From Paracoccus albus (GTDB taxonomy: Bacteria; Pseudomonadota; Alphaproteobacteria; Rhodobacterales; Rhodobacteraceae), in contig NZ_CP115775.1 of assembly GCF_027913035.1 (NCBI RefSeq), forward strand, positions 1,674,001 through 1,738,000: a DNA stretch of 64,000 nucleotides, read 5' to 3'. The position numbers and the translations under genes were made by a program. How positions within the stretch are numbered: the stretch's first letter is position 1; every line of letters starts with the position of its first letter. Below, piece by piece: positions 27,102 through 36,320 of this stretch. A model generated the notes under the pieces. It made no database searches. It was not told where the DNA came from and saw nothing but the letters and a program-made list of their open reading frames with translations.

Positions 27102-28403
27102 TTACTCTGCAAAGAAGGCGAAGCGGATCACAAACAGAGCCGCGACAACCCAGGTTGCAACATGCACCTCTCTCGCGCGGCCGGTCAGCAATTTGATCAG
27201 CGCATAGCTGACAAAGCCGAACGCCAGACCGTTGGCGATGGAATAGGTGAAGGGCATCATCAGCGCGGTCAGCACCGCAGGCGCGGCCTCTGTCACGTCG
27301 TCCCAGGTGATTTCCGAGAACTCGCGGACCATCAGACAGGCGACGTAAAGCAGCGCCGGGGCCGTTGCATAACCCGGCACAGAACCCGCAAGCGGCGCGA
27401 AGAACATCGCCAGCAGGAACAGAACGGCGACGACAAGCGCAGTCAGCCCCGTGCGGCCACCCGCCTGCACACCCGATGCACTTTCCACATAGGCGGTGGT
27501 CGAGCTGGTGCCCAGAACCGATCCGGCAAGGATTGCGGTCGAATCCGCCATCAACGCGCGGCTGAGGCCTTTATTCGTATGTGCCGGCCCCTCGGTCAGC
27601 AGCCCTGCCCGCTTGGCAACGCCGATCAGGGTGCCCGTGGCGTCGAACACCTCGACCAGCACCATGACCAGAACGACGTGGAAGATGCCGGCGCTCAGCG
27701 CGCCCATCAGGTCGAGCTGCATGAAGGTCGGCGCGATGGATGGCGGCATGGACATGATGCCGCCGAACTGGCTGGCGCCCAACATGATCGACAGGACGGT
27801 GATCACAAGAATACCGATCAGAATGGCCCCACGCACCTTCAGCGCATCGAGCGCCGCGATAATGAAGAAACCGAGGACGGCCAGAAGGGTGCCCGTCTGC
27901 GTCAGATCACCAAGACCGACCAGAGTGGCGGGATTATCAGCGACGATGCCGGATGTCTTCAACGCAATCAGGCCAAGAAACATACCGATACCCGCCGCGA
28001 TGGCGCTGCGCATGGATTGCGGAATGCCCGCAATCAGCCAGCGGCGGATGCCCGTCACGGACAGAAACAGAAAGATGATACCAGAGATAAAGACTGCACC
28101 AAGCGCCTGCTGCCATGTAAAGCCAAGCGCACCCACCACGGTAAAAGCGAAGAAGGCATTCAGACCCATGCCCGGCGCCATACCGATGGGCCAGTTTGCC
28201 CAGATCGCCATGATTGCAGAACCAAGCGCTGCGGCAAGACAGGTCGCCACGAAAACCGCGTCACGATCCATGCCCGTCGTCGACAGGATCTCAGGGTTGA
28301 CGAAGATGATATAGGCCATTGTCAGGAAAGTGGTGACGCCCGCGATCACCTCTGTCCTGACGCTCGTATTGTGGTCCGTGAGACCGAAGTATTTTTCCAG
28401 CAT
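27102..28403 (-). CDS. NCS2 family purine permease (guanine/hypoxanthine, AzgA/PbuG type)
   Basis: 433 residues, about 12-14 membrane segments. The start MLEKYFGLTDHNTSVRTEVIAGVTTF and the motifs MAPGMGLNAFFAF and GTSSTTAYVESASG are characteristic of AzgA-like hypoxanthine/guanine proton symporters. A GGGAGGGG site precedes the ATG at 28403; four extra codons upstream are open but lack a site. It brings guanine or hypoxanthine to GuaD and XdhAB. Confidence 0.9.
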   Translation of the reverse strand: MLEKYFGLTDHNTSVRTEVIAGVTTFLTMAYIIFVNPEILSTTGMDRDAVFVATCLAAALGSAIMAIWANWPIGMAPGMGLNAFFAFTVVGALGFTWQQALGAVFISGIIFLFLSVTGIRRWLIAGIPQSMRSAIAAGIGMFLGLIALKTSGIVADNPATLVGLGDLTQTGTLLAVLGFFIIAALDALKVRGAILIGILVITVLSIMLGASQFGGIMSMPPSIAPTFMQLDLMGALSAGIFHVVLVMVLVEVFDATGTLIGVAKRAGLLTEGPAHTNKGLSRALMADSTAILAGSVLGTSSTTAYVESASGVQAGGRTGLTALVVAVLFLLAMFFAPLAGSVPGYATAPALLYVACLMVREFSEITWDDVTEAAPAVLTALMMPFTYSIANGLAFGFVSYALIKLLTGRAREVHVATWVVAALFVIRFAFFAE

Positions 28404-28681
28404 GTCCCCTCCCAAGGAAATCGTTCCGCCAGTGCGGTTGCTGTTTCAGGATATCGGATGCGCGCCAAAGCCCCGGCGAGTGCACCGATTGGCGCGCTTC
28501 CTTCAAAGGCTGACGGCAGGTTTCTGCGTGTCGTCCTGGCGCCTGCCGAGGAACGGCAGAAACGCAATTACAGGGCAACACCGTGAACGCCCTTCCTGAT
28601 CTCTCCCATCCCGCATCGGGATCTCCTTGCTTTAGGGCCGCGTCAGTTTCCTTCGGACGTTCGGCAGCCCGTGCTTCGTTT
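28404..28681. other. 278-base stretch between xdhC and the purine permease
   Basis: No convincing gene, RNA or terminator is seen here. No purine riboswitch fold was recognised ahead of the permease. The stretch probably holds the permease promoter. Confidence 0.4.
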
Positions 28682-29533
28682 TCACTCCGCCGCGTAAAGC
28701 GGCAGAGCTTCGTGGCTATTTCGTTGGCTGTGCATGTCGCCGGTCAGCCGCGCCATCACTTCCGCCGCGACAAATGCCGCGATAACGGCCGGACGTTTGT
28801 CGCGGCTGCCGCCTGTTCCGATCGGACAGACCAGATCGTCAAGTTGCAACGCGTCGCTTTGCCCGCGCGCCCAGCTTGCTAATTTAGCCCGCTTTGTCAC
28901 TGATCCGATCATCCCGACATAGGCGGCATCGCCGCGCGACAGCGCCGCCGATGCAAGCAGGAAGTCCAGCCCGTGATCATGGGTCAGCACAACGAAGGCA
29001 CTGCCGGGATTGGCTGCGGCAATATCCACCTCGGGCAGCACGGAATTGCGGGTTTCAACCGCGGCACGGTTCATGGCTAGCTCATCCAGTCGCGGATCAA
29101 TCAGGATCGTACGTACCGGCATATGTTGAAGAAGGTTGGCAAGCGCGCGCCCGACGTGACCGGCGCCCAGAACATAGACCTCCGCGTAGCAGGCCATCTC
29201 ATAGGCCGCGCGTTCCAAAGCGGCGTCGATATCGGCAGCCGTCATGCGTTTCAGATCAACCGTGATTCTGCCGCCGCAGCATTGCCCGATCTCCGGTCCC
29301 AGCCTGATCTCTATGCGGTCCGAGAGATGATGACCCGCAAGCATATTCCGCGCCGCTTCAATGGCACGATATTCCGCCTGCCCGCCCCCGATGGTGCCAT
29401 GCAACCCGTTTGCGCGGACAAACATCTCTGCGCCGACCTCGCGCGGGGAAGATCCGCGCACATCCGTGATCACCAGCCGCGCGACAGGCTCTGGCCGTTT
29501 CAGAAAATCGCTTAGATGGGCATGGTTCAGCAT
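28682..29533 (-). CDS. xdhC: Xanthine dehydrogenase accessory protein XdhC
   Basis: 283 residues. The XdhC motifs GSSPREVGAEM and GQCCGGRI (about residues 94-101) are present, followed by a Rossmann half (VYVLGAGHVGRAL) and FVVLTHDHGLD. XdhC binds the molybdenum cofactor, aids its sulfuration and inserts it into XdhB. The ATG at 29533 is two bases after the xdhB stop and has a GGGAG site. Confidence 0.93.
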   Translation of the reverse strand: MLNHAHLSDFLKRPEPVARLVITDVRGSSPREVGAEMFVRANGLHGTIGGGQAEYRAIEAARNMLAGHHLSDRIEIRLGPEIGQCCGGRITVDLKRMTAADIDAALERAAYEMACYAEVYVLGAGHVGRALANLLQHMPVRTILIDPRLDELAMNRAAVETRNSVLPEVDIAAANPGSAFVVLTHDHGLDFLLASAALSRGDAAYVGMIGSVTKRAKLASWARGQSDALQLDDLVCPIGTGGSRDKRPAVIAAFVAAEVMARLTGDMHSQRNSHEALPLYAAE

Positions 29534-29535
29534 GT

Positions 29536-31854
29536 TCAGCTCTCCCGCTTCAGGCGCTGAATGGCCATCAGAACACGCTCTGGCGTGGCTGGCGCATCCA
29601 GACGCGGACATTCACGGTAATCCGCCACGCTCGCCACCGCCATCGAGATCGCCTCGAAGACAGAGATCCCCAGCATGAACGGTGGCTCACCCACAGCCTT
29701 GGAACGCTTGATGGTCATCTCACGATTTTCGGACCAATCGGCGAGATCGACGTTGAAGATACGCGGCCGGTCACTGGCCAGAGGTATCTTATAGGTAGAA
29801 GGTGCATGTGTCCGCAGCCGGCCTTTGTCGTCCCACCAAAGTTCCTCGGTCGTCAGCCAGCCCATGCCCTGAATAAATGCGCCCTCGACCTGCCCCTTGT
29901 CGATGACCGGGTTCAGAGAGCAGCCCACATCGTGCAGGATATCGGTACGCTCGATCCGGTATTCGCCGGTCAGCGTATCAACGGACACTTCAGAACAGGC
30001 CGCGCCATAGGCGTAGTAATAGAACGGTCGCCCCTTACCCGCTGCGCGGTCCCAGTGAATATCCGGCGTCTTGTAAAACCCAGCTGCCGACAGGTGAACA
30101 CGCGCCTCATAGGCGTGCTGGATGAATTGCGCGAATGGCATGACCTCATCACCGATCTTCACGGCATTGGGCAGGAATGTGACCTTGTCCTGCGGCACGC
30201 CCCACTTATCTGACGCAAAGGACACCAACCGCGAGCGAAGCTGTGCGGCTGCGTCCAAGGCGGCCATACCGTTCAGGTCAGAGCCGCTGGACGCAGCTGT
30301 GGCCGAGGTGTTCGGCACTTTTTCGGTCGTCGTTTTGGTGATCTTGATCCGGTCGAAATCGACCTGAAAGGTATCGGCCACGACCTGCGCCACCTTGGTG
30401 TTCAGGCCCTGTCCCATCTCTGTCCCGCCATGATTCAGCATGATCGAGCCGTCTGTATAGATATGGATCAGCGCTCCCGCCTGATTGTAATTCGTCTTGG
30501 TGAAGGAAATGCCGAACTTCACGGGCGTCAGCGCGATTCCCCGCCGGATCAAGCCGCCTTTTGCGTTTGCGTCGAGCACCGCCCGGCGGCGCGCCTTGTA
30601 ATCGGACGTAATCTCAAGCTCATGCACAACCCGTTCGACAATATTGTCCTGAACCTGCTGATGATAGGGCGTGACGTCGCGTCCATCCGGGCCATAGAAA
30701 TTCGCGCGACGAACCTCCAGTGTGTCCTTGCCGAGCTTATAGGCGATTTCTTCGATCATCCGCTCTGCCGCGATCACCCCTTGCGGGCCGCCGAAGCCGC
30801 GAAATGCGGTGTTTGAAACCGTGTTGGTCTTTTGCGGGCAAGAGGTCAGGCGGACATGCGGGTAATAATAGGCGTTATCAGCGTGGAACAGGGCCCGATC
30901 CGTCACAGGACCCGACAGATCCGACGAGTATCCGCAACGCGCCGCGAAATGCCCGTCAACCGCGTGGATGCGACCGTCGTCATCAAACGCAACGTCATAG
31001 TCTATGACAAAGTCATGTCGTTTGCCGGTGACTGTCATATCCTGATCACGATCCGGCCGGATCTTGACGGGACGGTTCAGCCGCTTGGCCGCCAGTGCGG
31101 CCACCACGGCGAAGATGTTCATCTGGCTTTCCTTGCCGCCAAATCCGCCGCCCATTCTGCGGACATTGACCGTGACCGCGTTTGACGGCACCCCCAGAAC
31201 TTTCGCCACCATATGCTGGGCCTCGCTTGGATGCTGGGTCGAGCAATGCACGATCACATCATCATCCTCGCCCGGCATGGCGAAGGAAATCTGGCCCTCC
31301 AGATACATATGGTCCTGACCGCCAACCAGCATCCGGCCCTGAATGCGATGCGCGGCAGCTTGCTGACCCGACGCTATATCGCCCCTTTCCAACCTTAACG
31401 GGTCAGTGACCATCGGCATCCCGGCATCACCTGCGGCAATAGCGTCGACGGCGAAAGGAAGCGGTTCGAATGTCATCTCGGCACGTGCCGCTGCGCGGCG
31501 GGCGGCATCGCGCGATGTGGCGATGACCGCAAAGACCGGCTGGCCGTGATATTCGACCAGATCAACCGGGAAAACGGGTTCGTCATCACGATGATCGGGA
31601 CTGATATCGTTGATCCCGGGAATATCAGCCGCGGTCAGCACATCAACCACACCCGGCGCATTTCGCACAGCTTCCAGATCCATGGTAACGATCCGTCCAT
31701 GCGCGACATCGGCCACGCCCAGATATGCGTGCAGCGTATCGCGAGGCTCGGCAATATCGTCGGTATAGTCCGCCCGGCCGCTGACCTGCTTGACCGCACT
31801 GTCATGCTGCAAATCCTGATGAACGCCGCCGCTGATGATGGTATGATCTTTCAT
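29536..31854 (-). CDS. xdhB: Xanthine dehydrogenase, molybdopterin-binding subunit XdhB
   Basis: 772 residues. It carries the Moco-binding signatures MGGGFGGKESQ, AFRGFGGPQG and NTSATAASSGSDLNG and the catalytic base in KAVGEPPF. It hydroxylates hypoxanthine and xanthine to urate. A GGAGGGGATC site precedes the ATG at 31854, 13 bases after xdhA; the 49 open codons upstream overlap xdhA and were left out. Confidence 0.95.
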   Translation of the reverse strand: MKDHTIISGGVHQDLQHDSAVKQVSGRADYTDDIAEPRDTLHAYLGVADVAHGRIVTMDLEAVRNAPGVVDVLTAADIPGINDISPDHRDDEPVFPVDLVEYHGQPVFAVIATSRDAARRAAARAEMTFEPLPFAVDAIAAGDAGMPMVTDPLRLERGDIASGQQAAAHRIQGRMLVGGQDHMYLEGQISFAMPGEDDDVIVHCSTQHPSEAQHMVAKVLGVPSNAVTVNVRRMGGGFGGKESQMNIFAVVAALAAKRLNRPVKIRPDRDQDMTVTGKRHDFVIDYDVAFDDDGRIHAVDGHFAARCGYSSDLSGPVTDRALFHADNAYYYPHVRLTSCPQKTNTVSNTAFRGFGGPQGVIAAERMIEEIAYKLGKDTLEVRRANFYGPDGRDVTPYHQQVQDNIVERVVHELEITSDYKARRRAVLDANAKGGLIRRGIALTPVKFGISFTKTNYNQAGALIHIYTDGSIMLNHGGTEMGQGLNTKVAQVVADTFQVDFDRIKITKTTTEKVPNTSATAASSGSDLNGMAALDAAAQLRSRLVSFASDKWGVPQDKVTFLPNAVKIGDEVMPFAQFIQHAYEARVHLSAAGFYKTPDIHWDRAAGKGRPFYYYAYGAACSEVSVDTLTGEYRIERTDILHDVGCSLNPVIDKGQVEGAFIQGMGWLTTEELWWDDKGRLRTHAPSTYKIPLASDRPRIFNVDLADWSENREMTIKRSKAVGEPPFMLGISVFEAISMAVASVADYRECPRLDAPATPERVLMAIQRLKRES

Positions 31855-31867
31855 GATCCCCTCCGCC

Positions 31868-33331
31868 TCATGCGATTGCCAGACGGGCCGGCTGGTCCGT
31901 GCTGGCGTCATGTTCATAGAAAAAGCGAAGCAGCAGATTTCCCGCCACGGCCGCACGGTATTCGGCCGAGGCACGCCAGTCGGACAGCGATTTGAAATCA
32001 TTTCTGACCTCAGCCGCTGCGGCCTCGAAAGTCGCGAATGACCAGGGTTTCCCGATCAGCGATGCCTCTGCGCGATCTGCGCGCTTCGGGGTGGCCGCCA
32101 TACCGCCATAAGCGATCCGCGCATCAGCAATCTTCCCATCGTTAACCGTGACGCTGATACCGACCGCAACCGACGAAATGTCTTCGTCCCGGCGTTTGGA
32201 GACTTTGTAGGCGGCGTCGATCTGACCTGGCTCCGGGCGTGGGATGCGAATGCTGGCGACGAAATCGCCCTGTTCGCGGTCCTGCTTGCCGTAATCTATG
32301 AAGAACTCCTCAAGCGGAACAGTTCGCGTCCCGCCAACCTTTTGCAGCGTCACCTCGGCACGCAGAGAGATCAGGGCAGGTGGGGTGTCCCCGATGGGCG
32401 AACCATTGGCGATGTTGCCGCCGATGGTCCCCATATTGCGCACCTGCCAGCCCGCAATGCGGTCCCAATATTCGCCCAGATGCGGGAAGGCCGTGCGCAA
32501 TGCCGGTTCGGCCTCGCTATAGGTGACACCGGCACCGATGGTCAGATCCGTGTCTGAACGCACGATTGTTTTCAGCTGCTGCAGGTGGTTGATAAAAACC
32601 ACCGGAGAGATCGGCCGCAGGAATTTCGTCACCCACAGGCCGACGTCAGTGGCACCGGCAACAATCGTCGCCTTTGGATTATGCGAAAGAACCTCTGCCA
32701 GATCATTCAGATCGGCGGGAAGTATGGCGCGGTCATCTTCCGGGCCAGTTTCGATACGGCCCTGCTGCTGGATCGAGACAAGCCGGTCGGTGCTCGTCGC
32801 CCGCTCTTTGTTCAGGTAATCATTTGCGGGCGTGCCGTATGAGTTGACTGCAAGCGCCGCCTTGATGATCGGTTCATATCCGGTGCAGCGGCACAGATTG
32901 CCCTGAAGCGCGGTTTCCACCTGCACAGCCGTGGGCGTCGGATTGCCCATCCACAGCGCATAAAGCGACATGACGAAGCCTGGCGTGCAGAAACCACATT
33001 GGCTACCGTGATATTCGACCATAGCCTGCTGGACCGGATGCAGCCTGCCTTCCGGGCCCGCCAGATGTTCGACCGTGACGATATGGCAGCCATTCAGTGA
33101 CGCCAGAAAGCGGATGCAGGCGTTGACCGTTTCATAGCGCAATGCGCCGTCATGCAACCGTCCGACAAGCACGGTACAGGCACCGCAGTCGCCCTCGGCA
33201 CAGCCTTCCTTGGTGCCGGTCAGATTCCGGTCGATCCGCAGAAAATCCAGCAGCGTCTGAGTGGCCTTCACATCCTGAAGGACTACGTCACGACCGTTCA
33301 GGAGAAAGCGTATTTGGCTTTGATATGGCAT
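31868..33331 (-). CDS. xdhA: Xanthine dehydrogenase, FAD/iron-sulfur subunit XdhA
   Basis: 487 residues. The plant-type 2Fe-2S domain (EGCAEGDCGACT) is followed by a second 2Fe-2S domain (CGFCTPGF, NLCRCTGY), then the FAD domain (ATIVAGATDVGLWV, MGTIGGNIANGSPIGD). It takes electrons from XdhB and passes them to NAD. It is the first gene of the xdhABC operon. Confidence 0.95.
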   Translation of the reverse strand: MPYQSQIRFLLNGRDVVLQDVKATQTLLDFLRIDRNLTGTKEGCAEGDCGACTVLVGRLHDGALRYETVNACIRFLASLNGCHIVTVEHLAGPEGRLHPVQQAMVEYHGSQCGFCTPGFVMSLYALWMGNPTPTAVQVETALQGNLCRCTGYEPIIKAALAVNSYGTPANDYLNKERATSTDRLVSIQQQGRIETGPEDDRAILPADLNDLAEVLSHNPKATIVAGATDVGLWVTKFLRPISPVVFINHLQQLKTIVRSDTDLTIGAGVTYSEAEPALRTAFPHLGEYWDRIAGWQVRNMGTIGGNIANGSPIGDTPPALISLRAEVTLQKVGGTRTVPLEEFFIDYGKQDREQGDFVASIRIPRPEPGQIDAAYKVSKRRDEDISSVAVGISVTVNDGKIADARIAYGGMAATPKRADRAEASLIGKPWSFATFEAAAAEVRNDFKSLSDWRASAEYRAAVAGNLLLRFFYEHDASTDQPARLAIA

Positions 33332-33420
33332 CCACGCTCCGACAAGGGTTGGTTTGATCGAACCGGATCACGTTACACCCGGACGCCACCCCGACAAACG
33401 AGAGCATTCGCAAAGCACTT

Positions 33421-33435
33421 TCAATAATTTATTGA
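33421..33435. promoter_or_regulatory. Palindrome upstream of xdhA
   Basis: TCAATAA-T-TTATTGA, perfect with 7-base arms, about 90 bases before the xdhA start in a 151-base gap. Its T-N11-A core fits LysR-type sites, so the LysR near puuD is one candidate regulator; this is a guess. Confidence 0.4.
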
Positions 33436-33482
33436 TAATTAACGGTCGGTCGCTTGGATTGCTTGCACCGCCACGACGGAGA

Positions 33483-35084
33483 TCAACGTTTGACGACGAC
33501 CCCCGCCGCCTCACGGTCCCATGTGGCTTCGCTGAGGCCGCGCTCACGCAGCACGAATTTCTGCACTTTCCCATTTGCCGTCTTGGGAAGTTCGGACATG
33601 AATTCGACATATCGCGGGATCGAGAAATAAGACATTTTGCCTTCACAATGCCTGATGATCTCTACCGGATCCAGTGTCACACCTTCGCGCAGAACGATGG
33701 CGGTCATGACCTCATCCTCGGCCAGTTCTGACGCGACGGGAAATACAACGACCTCTGAAATCTGCGGATGCGACGACAGTACCTGCTCCACCTCGTAGGA
33801 AGAGATATTCTCACCGCGCCGCCTGATCGTGTCCTTCATGCGGTCAAGGAAGCGGTAATAGCCGTCCTCGGCCCGCACCATGCGATCGCCTGTGTGCAGC
33901 CAAAGATTGCGCCACGCCTCAATCGTTTTTTCCGGCATCCCGAAATAGCCAAGCGACATTGAGAAAGGTTCATCCGCGCGGATCACAAGTTCACCAGCCT
34001 CGCCATCCGGCAATTCGTTGTCCGCCTCATCGACGATACGGGCGTCGAAACCCTCCAGCAGTTTGCCCACCCAGCCCGGCTTGATGCTATCGACGGTAGA
34101 TCCGATCACCACATTGCTTTCCGTCGCACCATAACCGTCCAGCAGGACAACCCCGGTCCGGCGCGTAAACTCTGCCGCGGCGGGTGCCGGAACACCTGGG
34201 GCAAGGGCTACGCGCACGGAATGAGATTGCTCTTCCGCACTTTCGGCGCGCGACAGCAGCATTGGCACCATAGCACCCAGAACATAGGTCACGGTTGCAC
34301 CGGAGCCTGACATCGCATTCCAGAAACCGGAAACGGAAAACCGCGTCTCTACCACCTGATGGCACCCGTGCAGCAGTGCCTGAAAAAAACAGTTCAGCGC
34401 ATTCGTGTGAAACAGCGGCAAGGGCGTATGCAGGACATCGCCTTGCTTCAGCCCAAGCATCTGTCCCGTATAAACGCCCCACCAAAAAAATTGAGCATGT
34501 GGACAGACGACACCCTTAGACGGCCCGGTCGTACCCGAGGTGTAAAGGATGGTCAGCGGCGCGTCAGGGCGCAGATCCGCGGGCTGCGCCTCGGCTTCGG
34601 ATTGCGGCAGGTGTTGAGCCTCTATTCCCGCCAGTCTGGGCAATTCCGCCTCACCGATCACCCAGAGTCGAGAGATATCCAGCTTGTCCAGTTCCAGACC
34701 GTCCAGAACCTCCAGCAAGGTATCTTCGATAATCAGCAGCTTGGCGCCCGAATTCGACAGTATATGTTGAAGCTGAAAGCCGCGAGATGCCGTATTAATT
34801 GGCACAGACACCGCACCCATCCAGCCACAGCCCAGAAACAGCGGCATGAATTCGGCACGGTTGCCGCATAGAATCGCGACCCTGTCGCCGGCGGTAATGC
34901 CCGCCTCTGTCAGTGCCGAGGCGGCACGCGCGGCGGCCCTGCGCGTTTCACCGCATGTCAGGCGCAGCCCGTCACAGGAAAACAGTGGCGCATCGCCCAT
35001 TTGTTCTTCACGAGCGCTCAGCAGCTTCGTCAGAACACGATCCTGAAACGGAAACTCAGCCTTGAATTCTGCGATGCTCGTCAT
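33483..35084 (-). CDS. AMP-forming acyl/aryl-CoA ligase (CaiC-like)
   Basis: 533 residues of the ANL superfamily. The P-loop-like motif YTSGTTGPSKGV, the GYGATES motif, the LHTGDR hinge and the C-terminal catalytic Lys region (TANGKVQKF) are all present. It activates a carboxylic acid with ATP and CoA. The ATG at 35084 overlaps the previous stop (ATGA), so it closes a seven-gene series with a TRAP transporter. In the context of the indole/isatin genes it could activate indole-acetate or dioxindole-acetate; carnitine-like or other acids cannot be excluded. Confidence 0.85.
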   Translation of the reverse strand: MTSIAEFKAEFPFQDRVLTKLLSAREEQMGDAPLFSCDGLRLTCGETRRAAARAASALTEAGITAGDRVAILCGNRAEFMPLFLGCGWMGAVSVPINTASRGFQLQHILSNSGAKLLIIEDTLLEVLDGLELDKLDISRLWVIGEAELPRLAGIEAQHLPQSEAEAQPADLRPDAPLTILYTSGTTGPSKGVVCPHAQFFWWGVYTGQMLGLKQGDVLHTPLPLFHTNALNCFFQALLHGCHQVVETRFSVSGFWNAMSGSGATVTYVLGAMVPMLLSRAESAEEQSHSVRVALAPGVPAPAAAEFTRRTGVVLLDGYGATESNVVIGSTVDSIKPGWVGKLLEGFDARIVDEADNELPDGEAGELVIRADEPFSMSLGYFGMPEKTIEAWRNLWLHTGDRMVRAEDGYYRFLDRMKDTIRRRGENISSYEVEQVLSSHPQISEVVVFPVASELAEDEVMTAIVLREGVTLDPVEIIRHCEGKMSYFSIPRYVEFMSELPKTANGKVQKFVLRERGLSEATWDREAAGVVVKR

Positions 35085-35881
35085 TGGGAACCGTCCTTTT
35101 CTGTTCTGTGCTTGGCCAGCAAACCGCGGAAATCTGCTATTGCCTGAGCGCCCGCCCTGCCGCAAAACGCGCCGCGATTGGGCGACAGAGCGTTCAGCTC
35201 GTGCAGTTTGACCTGCATCTCCGCCTGCAGCAGCGCGACCGCGACGCAGTTCAGCACCGGCGCGTGATCCACACATAGCCCGCTTTCGCCGCTGATCAGT
35301 AATCCGGGCAGGACGCCAGCGGGAACAATCACGTCGCAACCAGCCGCGACCATCGGCGCCGCGATCTCTCGCAATGTGGAAATCATCCGTTCGCTCGCGC
35401 CACGATCACCGCGAAATGCATCGGCGAAATAACCTGGCGCGACATTCAGCCCGGCGACATGCGTGACCCGCGCGCCCAGCCCATAAAGATCGGCCTGTTC
35501 GTGATGCAAATGCCGAAATGTCTGATCCAGAGTGATCAGGCCAATCTGCCGACCCAGCTGGGCTGCGAAATGCAGACTTGCCTCTCCGACACCGGTAACT
35601 GGAATGCCTACTGCCGATTTCAGCTCCATCAGTCCGGGGTCCTGAAAGTGGCCCAGCACGATGGCGTCGAATCCCTCTGCCTCGGCATCAATGGACTGGT
35701 CGATGGCTTGAATGGCGCAGCGAAACTCCGACAGTCGGCTGAAGTCGCGGTCAGGCGGCGAGATGCCGCGCAAGACGACTTCTGTACCGGGCGATGCGAT
35801 CTCGTTCAGATAGGCCGACAGCTTCGCCATATAGTCTGGGTTCGAAGCACCGTCGATAAAGCTCTGCCAGCAGATGCGCAT
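35081..35881 (-). CDS. Asp/Glu/hydantoin racemase-fold protein without the usual catalytic cysteines
   Basis: 266 residues. The family layout is visible: ICWQSFID start, DAIVLGHFQDPGL, VTGVGEAS, QIGLITLD, CDVIVPAGVLPG. In hydantoin racemases the DAIVxxCFxDPGL and second-lobe VLGC cysteines do the chemistry. Here the first is His (LGHFQD) and the second site reads PAG. It is therefore unlikely to be an ordinary racemase and may be a decarboxylase, isomerase or hydrolase-like relative. It lies 13 bases after the Ohr gene and overlaps the CoA ligase. Confidence 0.7.
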   Translation of the reverse strand: MRICWQSFIDGASNPDYMAKLSAYLNEIASPGTEVVLRGISPPDRDFSRLSEFRCAIQAIDQSIDAEAEGFDAIVLGHFQDPGLMELKSAVGIPVTGVGEASLHFAAQLGRQIGLITLDQTFRHLHHEQADLYGLGARVTHVAGLNVAPGYFADAFRGDRGASERMISTLREIAAPMVAAGCDVIVPAGVLPGLLISGESGLCVDHAPVLNCVAVALLQAEMQVKLHELNALSPNRGAFCGRAGAQAIADFRGLLAKHRTEKDGSQ

Positions 35882-35894
35882 CGCGCCTTTCCCT

Positions 35895-36320
35895 TCAGGC
35901 CAGTGTCAGTTTGACATCAATATTGCCGCGCGTGGCGTTCGAATAGGGGCAGGTCTGATGCGCCTGTTCAACCAGCTTTTCCGCCTGTTCTTGGTCCATT
36001 CCGGGCAAATGCACGATCAATTCAACGGCAAGGCCATAGCCGGTCGGAACCTTGCCGATACCGACCTTCGCCGTGACCTGCACATCGTCCGGCACCGACA
36101 GTTTCGACTGACGGCCCGCAACTTTCAAAGCGCCGATGAAGCAGGCGGAATAGCCTGCGGCAAACAGCTCTTCGGGGTTCGTGCCTTCACCGCCGGGACC
36201 GCCCAACTCCGTCGGAACGGTCAGTTTCAGGGGAAAGCTTCCATCGGGCCGGTTTGCGCTTCCATCGCGCCCGCCGGTCGATGTCATTTCTGCTTCGTAG
36301 ATGATTTTTTCTGGTGTCAT
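35895..36320 (-). CDS. ohr: Organic hydroperoxide resistance protein, Ohr type (OsmC superfamily)
   Basis: 141 residues with the two peroxidatic cysteines of Ohr: one in GYSACFIGAL and one in TCPYSNATRGN. It reduces organic peroxides with lipoamide-type thiols in the cytoplasm. The start overlaps the preceding stop (ATGA). Its place inside a TRAP/CoA-ligase operon is unusual and suggests that the pathway makes reactive or peroxide by-products, as indole and aromatic oxygenation can. Confidence 0.9.
   Translation of the reverse strand: MTPEKIIYEAEMTSTGGRDGSANRPDGSFPLKLTVPTELGGPGGEGTNPEELFAAGYSACFIGALKVAGRQSKLSVPDDVQVTAKVGIGKVPTGYGLAVELIVHLPGMDQEQAEKLVEQAHQTCPYSNATRGNIDVKLTLA

Noticed and set aside
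26589..28586. A 665-codon open frame on the plus strand
   Set aside because: It is antisense to guaD and the purine permease. Its translation is rich in Arg, His and Gln without any domain, as expected from the complementary strand of high-GC genes.
28404..28681. Purine riboswitch ahead of the purine permease
   Set aside because: No conserved three-way-junction core or loop pattern could be recognised; riboswitches of this class are rare in alphaproteobacteria.
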